This document shows, piece after piece, positions 63,676-64,000 of a DNA stretch of 64,000 nt (its first letter is position 1; each line of letters starts with the position of its first letter). The notes beneath the pieces were generated by a model. The model was not told the DNA's origin, did no database searches, and saw only the letters and a list, made by a program, of their open reading frames with translations. Source of the DNA: Gordius sp. MW1 (Eukaryota; Nematomorpha; Gordioida; Gordea; Gordiidae); contig OZ038528.1 of NCBI GenBank assembly GCA_964036665.1, positions 13,584,501 to 13,648,500 on the forward strand, written 5' to 3'. Position numbers and translations under genes: made by a program.

Positions 63676-64000
63676 CTAACATGTTAGATTAAATAAATAA
63701 ACAATCATAAATTTGCAAGAATTTTTATTTTCAAAACCTAAGATTTATACTTTAAAATATTGTTCACTTAACAAGTTATTGGAGAGACTATAGGCATAAC
63801 CAAGAGTGGAGAATGTATAAATTGGATTTTTTTTTACTCAAAATAAAACAAATAACAGCTATATATGGATTTATAATTCTTTTAAAAAACCTTCGGCCAT
63901 TTTGGCATTAGAATTGCAAAAAATTATGTACTAATCTTTGAAGGAATTCATTCAAAGTTCACAATTTATGTATAAAAGTTAGTACCTTTACATCAATTAA

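Noticed and set aside
1-64000. CRISPR arrays, bacterial operons or phage modules.
   Set aside because: No spacer-repeat periodicity of that type; spliced animal genes dominate and the tandem arrays found have no unique spacers.

Overview
The window is nuclear DNA from an invertebrate animal. It is AT-rich, its protein-coding genes are split by GT-AG introns, and it is loaded with DNA transposons and LINE debris. I cannot name the species. Gene content (nicastrin, a CCR4-type deadenylase, a PARN/PNLDC1-family trimmer, pyruvate dehydrogenase kinase) is metazoan. Several introns are extremely short (32, 37, 37 and 42 nt), which narrows the field but does not decide it. There is no sign of a prokaryotic operon, CRISPR array, rRNA or convincing tRNA.

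Layout. 1-16.5 kb is gene-poor: LINE fragments, MITE-like elements, a 76-bp tandem duplication and one small open frame for a membrane protein (3888-4319, minus). 16535-25728 (+) is a complete nicastrin gene that I could assemble into 14 coding exons with consistent phases (731 residues); two of its introns carry hAT-derived elements. 25984-29458 (-) is a complete seven-exon CCR4/CNOT6-like deadenylase (872 residues) without the usual leucine-rich repeats. The two genes converge, with stop codons 255 bp apart. 29.5-37.8 kb is intergenic with MITEs. 37.84-41.56 kb (-) is a decayed RTE-type LINE that was itself hit by two DNA elements. 42452-46072 (+) is a five-exon PARN/PNLDC1-family exonuclease (706 residues) with a C-terminal membrane anchor, and its last intron holds a hAT element with a perfect 8-bp target duplication. 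46.7-55 kb is a transposon block: a piggyBac-like element, a 2.7-kb hAT-like element filled with tandem repeats, and a 2.5-kb hAT-like element made of a long inverted repeat. 57705-63675 (-) holds nine 3' coding exons of pyruvate dehydrogenase kinase; its 5' end lies beyond the right edge.

The genes do not form a pathway. Nicastrin is the ectodomain subunit of gamma-secretase, the CCR4-like and PNLDC1-like proteins are 3' RNA trimming enzymes of two unrelated folds, and PDK controls the mitochondrial pyruvate dehydrogenase complex. The most interesting signals are the membrane-anchored PNLDC1-like gene with a transposon beside its last splice acceptor, the LRR-less CCR4, the ultra-short introns, and a MITE family with G-rich/C-rich arms and clear 8-bp target duplications. 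All exon joins are by eye from splice consensus, frame and remembered family conservation; no alignment was run.
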